NCBI RefSeq assembly: GCF_002155145.1
Contig: NZ_CP021323.1
Coordinates: 2,232,001 to 2,296,000 of the forward strand
Reading direction: 5' to 3'
Length of the DNA: 64,000 nucleotides
Source of the DNA: Kushneria konosiri
GTDB lineage: Bacteria; Pseudomonadota; Gammaproteobacteria; Pseudomonadales; Halomonadaceae
A model generated the notes under the pieces. The model searched no databases. It saw only the letters and a program-made list of their open reading frames with translations, and was not told the origin of the DNA. Position 1 is the first letter of the stretch, and the number at the start of each line of letters is the position of its first letter. The position numbers and the translations under genes are program-made. Positions 24,831 through 35,412 of this stretch are shown here, one piece after another.

Positions 24831-26393
24831 TCAATATGAATCCGGGTTGGAGCCTGATTTCCACGACCAGTCACGCCAGCGCAGATCAAACAGGTCCTTG
24901 CGGCGATCCTTGAGATTGGTGACCGAGCCCTCGCTTCTGACCACGCGCAGACGCGTCAGGTCGAGATCCGAAAACATGACCATTTCGGTATTGGGCGTGG
25001 TTTCCGACATCACGGCATCATGCGGGAAAGCGAAGTCCGAGGGCGAGAAGACCGAAGACTGTGCGTACTGGATATCGAGATTCTCGATCGAAGGCACGTT
25101 GCCGACGCTGCCGCAGGCAACCACGTAACATTCGTTTTCGATGGCCCGGGCCTGACTGCAGTGGCGCACGCGCAGGTAGCTGTTTTTGGTATCGGTCCAG
25201 AACGGGACGAACAGAATATCCATCTCCTGGTCGGCCAGCAGGCGCGGCAGTTCGGGAAATTCGACGTCATAGCAGATCAGGATGCCGATACGCCCGGCAT
25301 CGGTGTCGAAGACGCGCAGTTCATCGCCGCCTTCAACTACCCAGTCGCGCCGCTCCTGCGGGGTAATATGCAGCTTGGCCTGACGCTCGATGTTGCCATC
25401 GCGGTGACAGAGATAGGAAACGTTGTAGAGCTTGCCTTCGCTGCCTTCCTCCATCATCGAGCCGGCAATGATATTGATGTTGTAGGACACTGCCATGCGC
25501 GAGATTTCCGTCTTGAAGCGTTCGGTAAATCCGGCCAGGAAGTGGATGGCCTTGATCTGGTCCGACTGGTCGGTCAGTCCCATCAGGGGCGTGTTGAAAA
25601 GCTCCGGGAATACGGCGAAATCACTTTGATAGTCGGCGATGGCGTCGACATAGAATTCGACCTGCTGAAGCACCTGCTCGACCGAGGCGAACTCGCGCAT
25701 CTGCCACTGAACGGCGCCAATGCGTACCTGGGTCTTGCGCGATTCCAGCACACGATCGACCGGCTCATAGAGAATGTTGTTCCACTCAAGCAGGGTGGCG
25801 TAGCCCTGCGAGCGTTCATCCTCGGGCAGATACTTCTTTAAAAGGCGCTTGACCAGAAAGTCATTGGCCAGCTGGAAGGAGAGAATCGGATCATAGATCT
25901 CCTTGCGCGAGACCTGATCGATGTACTGCGTCGGTGACAGTTCGGCGGCGTGCTCGAAATAGTTGGGAATGCGACCGCCGGCCAGAATGGCGCGCAGGTT
26001 CATGGAGCGACACAAGTCCTTGCGCGCTTCATACAGTCGCCGTCCAAGACGATAGCCCCGATAGGCCGGATCGATCAAAACATCCAGCCCGTAGAGCGCA
26101 TCGCCCTGAACGTTGTTGAGAATGATCTCCCGATTGCCGATCAGGTCATCATACTTGTGCGGGTTGGAGAAGGTTTCATAGTCGACCAGCACGGTCAGGG
26201 CGACGCCCACGATACGGTCTTCATCCTCGATGACAATCTGGCCATCCGGAAATTCGGCGATCAGACGATCGATGGTGTGCTTTTCCCAGGCGCCGCCAAT
26301 GTCGTTGTAAACAACATCCATCAGTACCTTGAGTTTGGCGTAATCCTCGACTTCAAGATTGCGTAGATTGAGGTGTAGATCTTCGATCGACAT
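24831..26393 (-). CDS. fused GNAT acetyltransferase / nitrilase-family amidohydrolase
   Basis: The 520-residue protein joins two domains. Residues 5-200 are a GNAT acetyltransferase (LDVLIDPAYRGYRLGRRLYEARK is the acetyl-CoA loop). Residues 222-500 are a carbon-nitrogen hydrolase with the catalytic triad Glu264 (FPELF), Lys340 (AKLHI) and Cys374 (LICYDVEFPE). The same fusion is known in many proteobacteria, but its substrate is unproven; one can imagine acylation and deamidation of one metabolite. AAGGATCGCC precedes the ATG at 26393. It is likely monocistronic, with the small lipoprotein gene downstream on the same strand. Confidence 0.9.
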   Translation of the reverse strand: MSIEDLHLNLRNLEVEDYAKLKVLMDVVYNDIGGAWEKHTIDRLIAEFPDGQIVIEDEDRIVGVALTVLVDYETFSNPHKYDDLIGNREIILNNVQGDALYGLDVLIDPAYRGYRLGRRLYEARKDLCRSMNLRAILAGGRIPNYFEHAAELSPTQYIDQVSRKEIYDPILSFQLANDFLVKRLLKKYLPEDERSQGYATLLEWNNILYEPVDRVLESRKTQVRIGAVQWQMREFASVEQVLQQVEFYVDAIADYQSDFAVFPELFNTPLMGLTDQSDQIKAIHFLAGFTERFKTEISRMAVSYNINIIAGSMMEEGSEGKLYNVSYLCHRDGNIERQAKLHITPQERRDWVVEGGDELRVFDTDAGRIGILICYDVEFPELPRLLADQEMDILFVPFWTDTKNSYLRVRHCSQARAIENECYVVACGSVGNVPSIENLDIQYAQSSVFSPSDFAFPHDAVMSETTPNTEMVMFSDLDLTRLRVVRSEGSVTNLKDRRKDLFDLRWRDWSWKSGSNPDSY

Positions 26394-26609
26394 GGCGATC
26401 CTTGCTCCAGAAAACGTCGGTCATGGTAGGCCTCAGTCTAGCATGGGGCGATGACAGTGCCTGAAAGCGATGTGCCGAGGCGGGAGGCGTATCCCGAAGC
26501 GGCTTCATGACAGGCGTTTGTGATAGAGTGCGCGCGCCCTTTTAAAGCGGCAATGCCATCCGGCCATATGGTCGGGCTCCACTCTCCTATCCCTGGTTGT
26601 GCTGCATCA

Positions 26610-27971
26610 ATGAATGCCATTGTCATCTCCATCCTTATCATGGTCGGCCTGAGTCTTTCTCGTGTGCCGGTCGTGGCAGCCCTGATCGTGGCGGCAGTGT
26701 CCGGCGGTCTCTATAGCGGTCTCTCCATCCATGAGGTGCTTGACGCCTTCAATGATGGCATTGGCGATGGTGCCGGGATCGCGCTTTCCTATGCCTCCCT
26801 TGGCGCCTTTGCCGTGGCGCTGGCACGTTCCGGGATCACCGAGGGTGTGGCGCAGCGATTTCTTCGAGCGCTTGATGGCCAGCGGACCCATCCGAAAACC
26901 CTCAAGACGCTGCTGGTAGTTTCCCTGCTGACGGCCGCCGTCTGCTCACAGAACCTGGTCCCGGTCCACATTGCCTTTATCCCCATCGTGGTCATTCCGC
27001 TGCTGCCGGTCTTTAATCGCCTGAAGCTCGATCGGCGGCTGGTGGCCTGTGTGATCACCTTTGGTATTACCGCACCCTATATGCTGCTGCCGGTCGGCTT
27101 TGGCGCCATCTTTCTCAACGACATTCTGCTGGCCAATATCAACGCTGCAGGTGAGTCGGCAGGACTCGAGATCACGGCCGCTCAGGTACCCATGGCCATG
27201 GCGCTGCCCATTTCGGGCATGCTGGTAGGACTTCTGGTGGCCGTCTTTATCAGCTATCGCCGCCCGCGTGTCTATGAGGATCGCCCTGTTGCCAATCAGG
27301 CCGATGCCGCAGCGCCGCAGAGCAGTACCGCTGAACACGATGCTCGAGCCCGGCTCAGGCCCTGGCAGTGGGTCGCACTGGTCGTATCGATTGGCGCCAC
27401 ACTGACCGTTCAGCTCTGGCTGGATTCGATGGTACTCGGCGCGCTGGCAGGTTTTGTGGTGCTGTCACTCAGCGGCGTGTTTCGCTGGCGCGAACAGGAC
27501 GGTGTCTTCAGCGAAGGCATGCGTCTGATGGCGACCATCGGATTTATCATGATCACGGCGGCAGGCTTTGCCAGCGTCATGCAGGCCACCGGCGAGATTG
27601 ATTCACTGGTACAAAGCGCCCATGCCTTCGGCAGCAGTCAGGCAGTGGCGGCGCTGATCATGCTGCTGGTGGGGCTTTTCATCACCATGGGCATCGGCTC
27701 ATCGTTTTCGACCATTCCGATTATCGCTTCTCTCTACGTGCCACTGGCGCTGAGTTTCGGTTTCTCGCCCATGGCTACCGTGGCGCTGGTGGGGACGGCC
27801 GCAGCACTGGGTGATGCCGGCTCTCCGGCGTCCGATTCCACGCTGGGGCCAACCTCCGGTCTTGCGGCCGACGGCCAGCACGATCATATCCGCGATTCGG
27901 TGGTGCCGACCTTTATTCACTACAACCTGCCACTGATGGCCTTTGGCTGGATTGCCACCATGATTCTCTAG
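26610..27971 (+). CDS. NhaC/YuiF-like Na+/H+ antiporter family protein
   Basis: This protein of about 453 residues has 11-12 membrane helices and the Na+/H+ antiporter-family pattern: MVGLSLSRVPVVAALIVAAVSGGLYSGLS, ALSYASLGAFAVALARSGI, TAAVCSQNLVPVHIAFIPIVVIPLLPVFNRL, TAPYMLLPVGFG, GSSFSTIPIIASLYVPL and GTAAALGDAGSPASDSTLGPTSGLAADGQHDH. Homologues include YuiF-type putative Na+/H+ or amino-acid antiporters. In a halophile it may serve sodium extrusion or histidine uptake; substrate is inferred. No ribosome site is obvious before 26610; I place the start there because it begins the first helix. Confidence 0.83.
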   Translation: MNAIVISILIMVGLSLSRVPVVAALIVAAVSGGLYSGLSIHEVLDAFNDGIGDGAGIALSYASLGAFAVALARSGITEGVAQRFLRALDGQRTHPKTLKTLLVVSLLTAAVCSQNLVPVHIAFIPIVVIPLLPVFNRLKLDRRLVACVITFGITAPYMLLPVGFGAIFLNDILLANINAAGESAGLEITAAQVPMAMALPISGMLVGLLVAVFISYRRPRVYEDRPVANQADAAAPQSSTAEHDARARLRPWQWVALVVSIGATLTVQLWLDSMVLGALAGFVVLSLSGVFRWREQDGVFSEGMRLMATIGFIMITAAGFASVMQATGEIDSLVQSAHAFGSSQAVAALIMLLVGLFITMGIGSSFSTIPIIASLYVPLALSFGFSPMATVALVGTAAALGDAGSPASDSTLGPTSGLAADGQHDHIRDSVVPTFIHYNLPLMAFGWIATMIL

Positions 27972-28078
27972 GAAGGCCGCTCCCTGTGAGGTATCTCTCA
28001 ACTGCTATAGTTGGGAGGTACCGCGACAGTACGGCGTTGGGCGTGTACGGCTGTCGATCACATCAAGAAGGAGGAAGC

Positions 28079-28768
28079 ATGGCGCGCATCATGTATGACC
28101 TTTGTGGCGAAAATACTGCACTGCGGTTTTCTCCCTTTTGCTGGCGAGCGGGGCTGGCCATGCATCACAAGGGTCTGACGTTCGAGACCCGGCCATGGCA
28201 TTTCACCGACAAGCAGGACATTGCCTTTTCAGGGCAGGAGAAAGTGCCGGTCATCGTTGACGAAGACGATGAAGTGGTCACTGACAGTTTTGACATCATG
28301 ACCTGGCTGGACAGGAAGTATCCGGGTCCGGCACTGTTTGGCGATGACATGGCACGCTCGCGGGCGCGTTTTATCAAGCACTGGGCGGAAACGCAGCTTG
28401 CCCCGGCACTGATGAAAGTGGCCATTCTGGACGTGTTTTCAAACATTGATCCAAAGGACCAGCCGTATTTCCGGGAAAGCCGTGAAGCGCGTTTTGGTAT
28501 GACGCTGGAAGCGTTTCAAAATACCGAGCAGGGTCTGGAGATGCTGGAGAAGGCGCTGCCGCCGCTGCGCGCGCAGCTTGAAGGATCTTCCTTTATTGAC
28601 GGAGATCATCCGGGTGGCGCTGACTATCTGGTCTTTGGCATGTTCATGCTGGCCTATGTGGTTCGCGATGGCGCGCTGCTCAAGTCCGATGATCCGGTCG
28701 CGCAGTGGCATGAGCGCATGCTGGATCTTTTTGGTGGTCTGGCACGTAACGCGCCCCGGGTAAGGTAA
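28079..28768 (+). CDS. glutathione S-transferase family protein
   Basis: The 229-residue product has an N-terminal thioredoxin-like domain, with FSPFCWRAGLAMHHKGL giving the substrate Ser/Cys site, VPVIVDEDDEVVTDSFDIMTWLDRKYPG carrying the conserved cis-Pro and the E/D-S glutathione contact, and a C-terminal helical domain (ARFIKHWAETQLAPALMKVA). It is closest to the beta-etherase-like GST group. The precise substrate is unknown. AAGGAGG ends a few bases before the ATG at 28079. It stands alone, after the antiporter. Confidence 0.87.
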   Translation: MARIMYDLCGENTALRFSPFCWRAGLAMHHKGLTFETRPWHFTDKQDIAFSGQEKVPVIVDEDDEVVTDSFDIMTWLDRKYPGPALFGDDMARSRARFIKHWAETQLAPALMKVAILDVFSNIDPKDQPYFRESREARFGMTLEAFQNTEQGLEMLEKALPPLRAQLEGSSFIDGDHPGGADYLVFGMFMLAYVVRDGALLKSDDPVAQWHERMLDLFGGLARNAPRVR

Positions 28769-28867
28769 ATCCGGCATCTCGCTGTCTGGCATGGAGTCGG
28801 TCACCGTATGACTGTCATGCCTTTCGAAACTTAACACGGGTTTGACGCCACCGCCTCGATATCGATT

Positions 28868-28886
28868 AATAGTGATAATCATTCAC
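28868..28886. promoter_or_regulatory. Fur-box-like site upstream of the iron-binding protein gene
   Basis: The 19-mer AATAGTGATAATCATTCAC matches the Fur consensus GATAATGATAATCATTATC at 15 of 19 positions and lies directly upstream of the fbpA-like coding sequence. Fur repression under iron sufficiency is the obvious prediction. Confidence 0.75.
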
Positions 28887-28911
28887 ATTCATGAGATACG
28901 AGGCGGCACCC

Positions 28912-29952
28912 GTGAAGCCATCCACTCCTTTTCGTAGACTTTCCTGTCTTGCCCTGTGCCTTGGCAGCGCTTTCGCGACAGCGCCAGTGCTGGCCGATGC
29001 GCTCAATGTCTATACCATCCGTCATCATGATTCCCACGATGCCCTCTATGACGCGTTCAGCGAACGCACGGGCATCGATGTCAATGTTCAGGAGATCGAA
29101 TTTGAAAGGCTTCTTGAGCATGCCGAGGGTCGAAACAGAATCAATGATGCCGACCTGGCAGTAATTGTGGATGCTGTGCGTCTACATCAGGCAACAGAGA
29201 AGGGGCTCTTTGATCGTACGTCGTCTGCCACGCTGAATGAGCGGCTGCCCGAGTCAGTCCGACATCCGCAAGGGGAGTGGTTCGGCTTTGGCCAGCGTAC
29301 TCGGGTCGTATTTTACGATCCACGCGATGTTCAGGCCGACGAGATCCGCGAGTATGCCGACCTGGCCGATCCGCGCTTTGAAGGACAGATCTGCGTGCGC
29401 TCCTCCAGTAATACCTACAATCAGGCTCTGCTGGCCTCGATAGTGGCACATGAGGGCGAGGAAGCTGCCGAGGCGTGGGCACAGGGAATCGTCAACAACA
29501 TGGCACGTGCACCTGAAGGCGGCGATCGTGATCAGATCAGTGCCGTAGCCGACGGTACGTGCAATATCGCCATCGCCAACCACTATTACCATGTTCGCAT
29601 GATGAAAGGTGGCGACGCCGAACAGCGTGCCGCCGCCGAGCAGGTTGCCATTGCGTTTCCGGAGCAGGGAGAGGGGCAGCGCGGGGCCCACATGAACGTG
29701 GTTGGCATGGGAGTGATGGCAGGCGCCCCGCATCGCGACAATGCCGTGCGGTTTATGGAGTTCATGACCACAGCGCCAGCACAGCAGCTTTTCGTGCAAG
29801 ACAGCTACGATTATCCCGTCGTGGCGGGCGTGGCCCCGGCTGATGCCGTGACGGCGCTGGGCACATTCAAAAAGGATACGCTGGTGGCCAGCGAGTTGGG
29901 CGAGCACCTGCAAACGGCCAATGAAATTTTCGAACGTGTCGGATGGCAGTAA
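28912..29952 (+). CDS. fbpA: periplasmic ferric-iron binding protein (FbpA/IdiA type)
   Basis: Product of about 346 residues. After a signal peptide ending near APVLADA comes LNVYTIRHHDSHDALYDAFSERTGIDVNVQ, GEWFGFGQRTRVVFYDPRDVQADEIREYADLADPRFEGQICVRSSSNTYNQALLASIVAHEG, and VADGTCNIAIANHYYHVRM. These are hallmarks of FbpA/IdiA ferric transport proteins (tyrosine and histidine metal ligands in NHYYHVRM). I chose GTG 28912, with GAGG nearby, over the ATG at 28891, which has no ribosome site. The cognate permease and ATPase genes are absent from the window. A Fur-like box lies just upstream. Confidence 0.88.
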   Translation: MKPSTPFRRLSCLALCLGSAFATAPVLADALNVYTIRHHDSHDALYDAFSERTGIDVNVQEIEFERLLEHAEGRNRINDADLAVIVDAVRLHQATEKGLFDRTSSATLNERLPESVRHPQGEWFGFGQRTRVVFYDPRDVQADEIREYADLADPRFEGQICVRSSSNTYNQALLASIVAHEGEEAAEAWAQGIVNNMARAPEGGDRDQISAVADGTCNIAIANHYYHVRMMKGGDAEQRAAAEQVAIAFPEQGEGQRGAHMNVVGMGVMAGAPHRDNAVRFMEFMTTAPAQQLFVQDSYDYPVVAGVAPADAVTALGTFKKDTLVASELGEHLQTANEIFERVGWQ

Positions 29953-29983
29953 CGATCGATCCGACCGCAGCATGACAAAAGAT

Positions 29984-30004
29984 AAACCCGGCCTGGCCGG
30001 GTTT
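29984..30004. terminator. bidirectional terminator between fbpA and trmJ
   Basis: AAACCCGGC (29984-29992) pairs with GCCGGGTTT (29996-30004), loop CTG, followed by further T residues on the plus strand and by TATCTTTTG on the minus strand. Confidence 0.85.
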
Positions 30005-30010
30005 TTTCAT

Positions 30011-30769
30011 TTAGTGCGGCTGGCGCAGCGCCTTTAACGCTCCCTGCAACAGCGATAGCTCCTTGCGGGTTGGAGACGCGCGCCGATAAAAGTTTTGCAG
30101 CCGCTCCAGCGTCTGGGCATGAGGCTGATTGAGAAATCCGGCTTCCTGCAGTGCAGCGGCCAGAGACTGCTGGAAGTGCTGCATCTGTTCGCGGGTGGGT
30201 GGAAGATCCTTCTCCCGCTCACTCTCACCCTCATGCGTTGTGATCCCGCTGTCCGTTCGGCGGTGTCGCCAGGCGCGATACAGTTCGTGGGCGCAGACCT
30301 GAACGGCCTGTGAGAGGTTGAGAATCGGGTAGTCCGGATTGGCCGGCAGGCTCAGCTGATGCGTGCAGCAGGCGATCTCGTCGTTGGTCAACCCCGAGCG
30401 CTCGCGACCAAAGACGAGTGCGACCGGCATCTCTTCGGCCAGCGACATCAGCTCACGTGCCATCTCGTCGCCTTCTTCAAACTGCGGCAGTGCCAGATTG
30501 CGCAGGCGGGCAGACAGGCCCACCACGATGCCGCAGTCGGAGACCGCGTCTTCAAGGCTTTCCACGACACGCGCCTGCTCAAGCAGCGGCTCACCACCGG
30601 CTGCCATGCGGGTAGCTTCTTCGTCGGGAAACCGGCGCGGGTTGACCAGCACCAGCTGTGAAAGTCCCATCGTCCGCATGGCGCGCGCAGCGGCACCGAT
30701 GTTGCCCGGGTGCCAGGTCTGTACCAGCACGATACGGACATTCTTGAGCGCTGAAGGTTGCTCAGTCAT
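30011..30769 (-). CDS. trmJ: tRNA (cytidine/uridine-2'-O-)-methyltransferase TrmJ
   Basis: The 252-residue product is a SPOUT methyltransferase: NVRIVLVQTWHPGNIGAAARAMRTMGL, VNPRRFPDEEATRMAAGG, VALVFGRERSGLTNDEIACC (knot motif 2), PILNLSQAVQVCAHELYR (motif 3). E. coli TrmJ methylates position 32 of several tRNAs; the extended C-terminus (HFQQSLAAALQEAGFLNQPHAQ) matches TrmJ. The start at 30769 overlaps the 3' end of a GNAT gene by eight bases on the same strand. Confidence 0.92.
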   Translation of the reverse strand: MTEQPSALKNVRIVLVQTWHPGNIGAAARAMRTMGLSQLVLVNPRRFPDEEATRMAAGGEPLLEQARVVESLEDAVSDCGIVVGLSARLRNLALPQFEEGDEMARELMSLAEEMPVALVFGRERSGLTNDEIACCTHQLSLPANPDYPILNLSQAVQVCAHELYRAWRHRRTDSGITTHEGESEREKDLPPTREQMQHFQQSLAAALQEAGFLNQPHAQTLERLQNFYRRASPTRKELSLLQGALKALRQPH

Positions 30770-31259
30770 GCTGGCGTGCTCCCGAATCGGCAAACCGCTT
30801 GAGGGCCTCACCCTCGAGCCGATAGGAGAGCCACTCCTTTCGAGGCAGAGCGCCGATGGCATCATAGAAATCGATCGCAGGCTGATTCCAGTCCAGCACC
30901 TGCCAGTCAAAACGCGGGCAGTTGTTGTCCACCGCGATACGGGCCAGTGCCTGCATCAGCGCAAGCCCGGCGCCCTGGCCTCTGGCGCTTGAGGTGACGA
31001 AAACGTCCTCGACATAGAGACCGCGATGGCCAAGCCAGGTCGAATAGTTGAAGAAATAGACGGCTAGGCCAATCGGTTGATCGTCTTTCATGGCGATCAG
31101 GGCATGGGGGTGTGGGCGGTCGCCGAAAAGGGTGTCTCGAATCATCGATTCATCAGCCTTCATCTCGTGCTCGGCACGCTCATAAATGGCAAGTTCGGTG
31201 ATGAAACGCACAATGTGGGCTGCGTCATCGGGGACGGCGGCGCGGACGGTGAGAGACAT
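30762..31259 (-). CDS. GNAT family N-acetyltransferase
   Basis: This protein of about 165 residues has a GNAT fold: VRAAVPDDAAHIVRFITELAIYERA, GLYVEDVFVTSSARGQGAGLALMQALARIA (acetyl-CoA pyrophosphate loop RGQGAG), and WNQPAIDFYDAIGALP. It resembles the diamine acetyltransferase-like branch (YVEDVFV, WNxPAIxFY). Substrate unknown. It shares an operon with trmJ, overlapping it by eight bases. The start is uncertain: ATG 31259 lacks a clear ribosome site, and a GTG at 31271 is possible. Confidence 0.85.
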   Translation of the reverse strand: MSLTVRAAVPDDAAHIVRFITELAIYERAEHEMKADESMIRDTLFGDRPHPHALIAMKDDQPIGLAVYFFNYSTWLGHRGLYVEDVFVTSSARGQGAGLALMQALARIAVDNNCPRFDWQVLDWNQPAIDFYDAIGALPRKEWLSYRLEGEALKRFADSGARQHD

Positions 31260-31316
31260 GAGAGCAGACACGCTTTTAAATCATGAATGGGGCATGAAGC
31301 ATACCATAGACATGAA

Positions 31317-31341
31317 AAAGCCCCGCACAAGGCGGGGCTTT
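31317..31341 (-). terminator. terminator of the groES-groEL operon
   Basis: AAAGCCCCGC (31317-31326) pairs with GCGGGGCTTT (31332-31341); on the minus strand the stem is followed by a T-run. It sits 38 bases past the groEL stop codon. Confidence 0.88.
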
Positions 31342-31378
31342 CGAAGTGACCCGGAAAGGGTCGGGCTTCGGGGGATGA

Positions 31379-33037
<1,659 letters not shown>

Positions 33038-33077
33038 CTATGTTCGTGTAAAAAATGACGTAGACGTAAAAGAGGTA

Positions 33078-33371
33078 TCAGCCTTCGAGCACGCCGAGGA
33101 TGTCGGACTCGCTCATGATCAGAACTTCTTCACCGTTGATCTTTTGTTTCTCGACGCCAAAGCCATCCTTGAAGATCACCTTGTCCCCGACCTGTACGTC
33201 GAGGGGGCGAGTTTCACCGTTTTCAAGGATACGGCCCTTGCCAACTGCGAGGATTTCACCGCGGGTGGGTTTTTCCTGCGCGTTGCCGGGCAGAACGATG
33301 CCACCGGAAGTCTTTTGTTCTTCTTCCACGCGACGAACGACAACGCGATCGTGCAAAGGACGGATGTTCAT
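33078..33371 (-). CDS. groS: co-chaperonin GroES
   Basis: The 97-residue product is a canonical Gro[48 protein letters not shown], with the mobile loop [12 protein letters not shown]. It caps GroEL and is the first gene of the heat-shock operon. A sigma-32-like promoter lies 119-147 bases upstream of the start codon. Confidence 0.99.
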   Translation of the reverse strand: MNIRPLHDRVVVRRVEEEQKTSGGIVLPGNAQEKPTRGEILAVGKGRILENGETRPLDVQVGDKVIFKDGFGVEKQKINGEEVLIMSESDILGVLEG

Positions 33372-33489
33372 TTCTCACGTTCTCCCTAACTGGTTACATG
33401 GACTGCTCGAGGGCGCTCAGCAAATGGCTTTATAGCCCTCAGGTTCCGGCATCACCGGAGTATTTGGGTCGATATCACGACGTGGCAGA

Positions 33490-33518
33490 TTAATGAGGTC
33501 GCATGAAACGGTTTCAAG
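33490..33518 (-). promoter_or_regulatory. sigma-32 heat-shock promoter of groESL
   Basis: On the minus strand CTTGAAA (33512-33518) is the exact heat-shock -35 core, followed after 14 bases by CTCATTAA (33490-33497), close to the CCCCATNT -10 consensus. Location between fxsA and groES fits a heat-inducible start for groESL. Confidence 0.75.
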
Positions 33519-33535
33519 GGGGTGAGGCAATTTTT

Positions 33536-34021
33536 TTAATCGCGACGATCGTTTTCACGGTCAACGATTTCGCCTTCAATGACATGGGGTTCCGACGACT
33601 GATTGGCCGAAGTATCGCGCCCGGGCTGGGTGTAGGTATCCCCGCGGCGGTCGCGTTCGGGATGATAACGGTGCACGTTGACCTTGCTGCGCATGAAACG
33701 GCCCAGAAGTGCGCTGCGAGAAAACGGCATCAGACAGAACATGGCAAGCACATCGGTCAGGATGCCCGGCATGACAAGCAGTACGCCTGCCATGATCAGC
33801 GCGGCGCCGCGCTTGAGTTCCGAACTGGCTTCGCCACCGGTGGCCATTTTCTGCTGGGCCTGACGAAACGAGTCGACGCCTTCACGGCGTATCAGATGTA
33901 TGCCAAAGGCGGCCGCCAGCACAATGACCAGCAATACCCAGGCACCGATCAGCTTGCCCAGTACAAAAATCGAGATCAGATCCAGCAGTAGAAAAAAGCC
34001 GATGGGTAACAGCAGGGGCAT
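33536..34021 (-). CDS. fxsA: FxsA family membrane protein
   Basis: The 161-residue protein has an N-terminal membrane pair (PLLLPIGFFLLLDLISIFVLGKLIGAWVLLVIVLAAAFGIHLIR) and the FxsA signature RREGVDSFRQAQQKMATGGEAS...ALIMAGVLLVMPGILTDVLAMFCLMP. Overproduced FxsA relieves F-plasmid exclusion of phage T7 in E. coli; its normal role is unclear. The location immediately upstream of groES on the same strand is conserved in gammaproteobacteria. A polar C-tail follows residue 110. Confidence 0.9.
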   Translation of the reverse strand: MPLLLPIGFFLLLDLISIFVLGKLIGAWVLLVIVLAAAFGIHLIRREGVDSFRQAQQKMATGGEASSELKRGAALIMAGVLLVMPGILTDVLAMFCLMPFSRSALLGRFMRSKVNVHRYHPERDRRGDTYTQPGRDTSANQSSEPHVIEGEIVDRENDRRD

Positions 34022-34223
34022 GATGTCTTTGCACTCTCGCGTTCTATGTGTTCACAAAAAAGGCCGTTATCACTCGAATTGCCCGGTTGGGAAGGGTCGA
34101 AGACGGCAGCTGTCGTTAGCACAGGATACTGGCATGTCAGATGCAAGAGGTATATGCCCGGATGATGACAGGAGACAAAAGTCGAGCGGGAGGTCGGCAG
34201 AATCAGAAGGGAGGGGAAAGGCA

Positions 34224-34249
34224 GGGCGGCAGTCGAAGACCTGCCGCCC
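34224..34249 (-). terminator. probable terminator after the ComEA-like gene
   Basis: GGGCGGCAG (34224-34232) pairs with CTGCCGCCC (34241-34249) around an 8-base loop; on the minus strand it is followed by TGCCTTTCC, a weak T-tract. Confidence 0.6.
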
Positions 34250-34258
34250 ATCGGTCGG

Positions 34259-34525
34259 TCAGAGCTCGATGCTATCGCGCAGCTGCTCGACGGTGGCACT
34301 GCCGATACCACTGACGCGGCTCAGATCATCGGCACTTTCATAGGCACCGTGGGCTTCGCGGTCGGCAATGATGGCCTCGGCCTTTTTCTCGCCGATGCCC
34401 GGCAAGGCGGTCAGTTCGGCGGCGGTGGCGGTATTGATATTGACGCTTTGCGGCGCGGCCATCAGCGGTGCAGAAAGGGAGAGGGCAGCGGTGGTCAAAA
34501 GCATTGCGATCAGTTTACGAGACAT
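34259..34525 (-). CDS. ComEA-like helix-hairpin-helix DNA-binding protein
   Basis: The 88-residue secreted protein has a signal peptide (IAMLLTTAALSLSAPLMAAP) and one ComEA HhH domain, VNINTATAAELTALPGIGEKKAEAIIADREAHGAYESADDLSRVSGIGSATVEQLRD. ComEA proteins bind DNA in the periplasm during natural transformation, but small periplasmic members of this type also occur in species not known for competence. No other com gene is visible nearby. It is probably monocistronic. Confidence 0.88.
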   Translation of the reverse strand: MSRKLIAMLLTTAALSLSAPLMAAPQSVNINTATAAELTALPGIGEKKAEAIIADREAHGAYESADDLSRVSGIGSATVEQLRDSIEL

Positions 34526-34685
34526 GCCGGTTCCTTGTAGTAAAAAATGGCCTTCAAGATATCGGCAGAGGATTACTCTTATTTAGTTTGTTTTTATATA
34601 TTGGTTCTGATGTGTTGATGCCTCGTAACTATCCCGCTCATGGAATATAGCCCTTATACTGATGGCACGAACCATAGGAGCCTGC

Positions 34686-35387
34686 ATGTCTTCCCCTCTG
34701 ATCATCGCCCTCGATCATGCCAGTCTGGACGCGGCACTGCCGCTGGTGGACCAGCTGGATCCGCAACGCTGTCGGCTCAAGGTGGGCAAGGAGCTTTTTG
34801 TCCGCAGCGGCCCGCAGACGTTGAAAACGCTACATCAGCGCGGTTTCGATGTCTTTTTGGATCTCAAGTTTCACGACATTCCGAACACGGTGGCGGCTGC
34901 CGTTCATGCTGCCGCCGATCATGGTGTCTGGATGGTCAACGTTCACGCCTCGGGCGGTCGGCAGATGATGCAGGCAGCACGCGATGTGCTCGTTAAAAAC
35001 GGGCTCGGCACGCATCTGATCGCTGTAACGGTACTGACCAGCATGGATGATGACACCCTGGCTGAAACCGGCGTGATGCGTACGACCGGCGACCAGGCGC
35101 TGCATCTGGCAGGGCTTGCCCGGGATAGCGGCATGGATGGCGTAGTGTGCTCGGCGCTTGAGGCCGGCGATGTGGCCGCACGGTGTGGTGATAACTTTCT
35201 GCGGGTCACGCCCGGCATTCGGCCGGCGTTTGCTCAGCGAGATGATCAGAGTCGGATCATGACCCCGCTTGAGGCGATTGAGGCCGGTAGTACGCATCTG
35301 GTGATTGGCCGACCTGTAACACGCGCCAGTGATCCAATGGCGGCGCTTGTAGCCATCGAGCAGGAGCTTTCGGTCCTAGAGAGGTGA
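34686..35387 (+). CDS. pyrF: orotidine 5'-phosphate decarboxylase
   Basis: The 233-residue enzyme has the OMP-decarboxylase core: [34 protein letters not shown] and the catalytic [15 protein letters not shown] (Asp-Lys-Asp tetrad), then [12 protein letters not shown] and [22 protein letters not shown]. It performs the last step of UMP synthesis. AGGAG is five bases before the ATG at 34686. It faces lapB in a convergent arrangement; in most relatives pyrF follows lapB on one strand, so an inversion is likely. Confidence 0.95.
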   Translation: MSSPLIIALDHASLDAALPLVDQLDPQRCRLKVGKELFVRSGPQTLKTLHQRGFDVFLDLKFHDIPNTVAAAVHAAADHGVWMVNVHASGGRQMMQAARDVLVKNGLGTHLIAVTVLTSMDDDTLAETGVMRTTGDQALHLAGLARDSGMDGVVCSALEAGDVAARCGDNFLRVTPGIRPAFAQRDDQSRIMTPLEAIEAGSTHLVIGRPVTRASDPMAALVAIEQELSVLER

Positions 35388-35412
35388 CGGCGCAACCGGC
35401 AGGACAGCGGCG

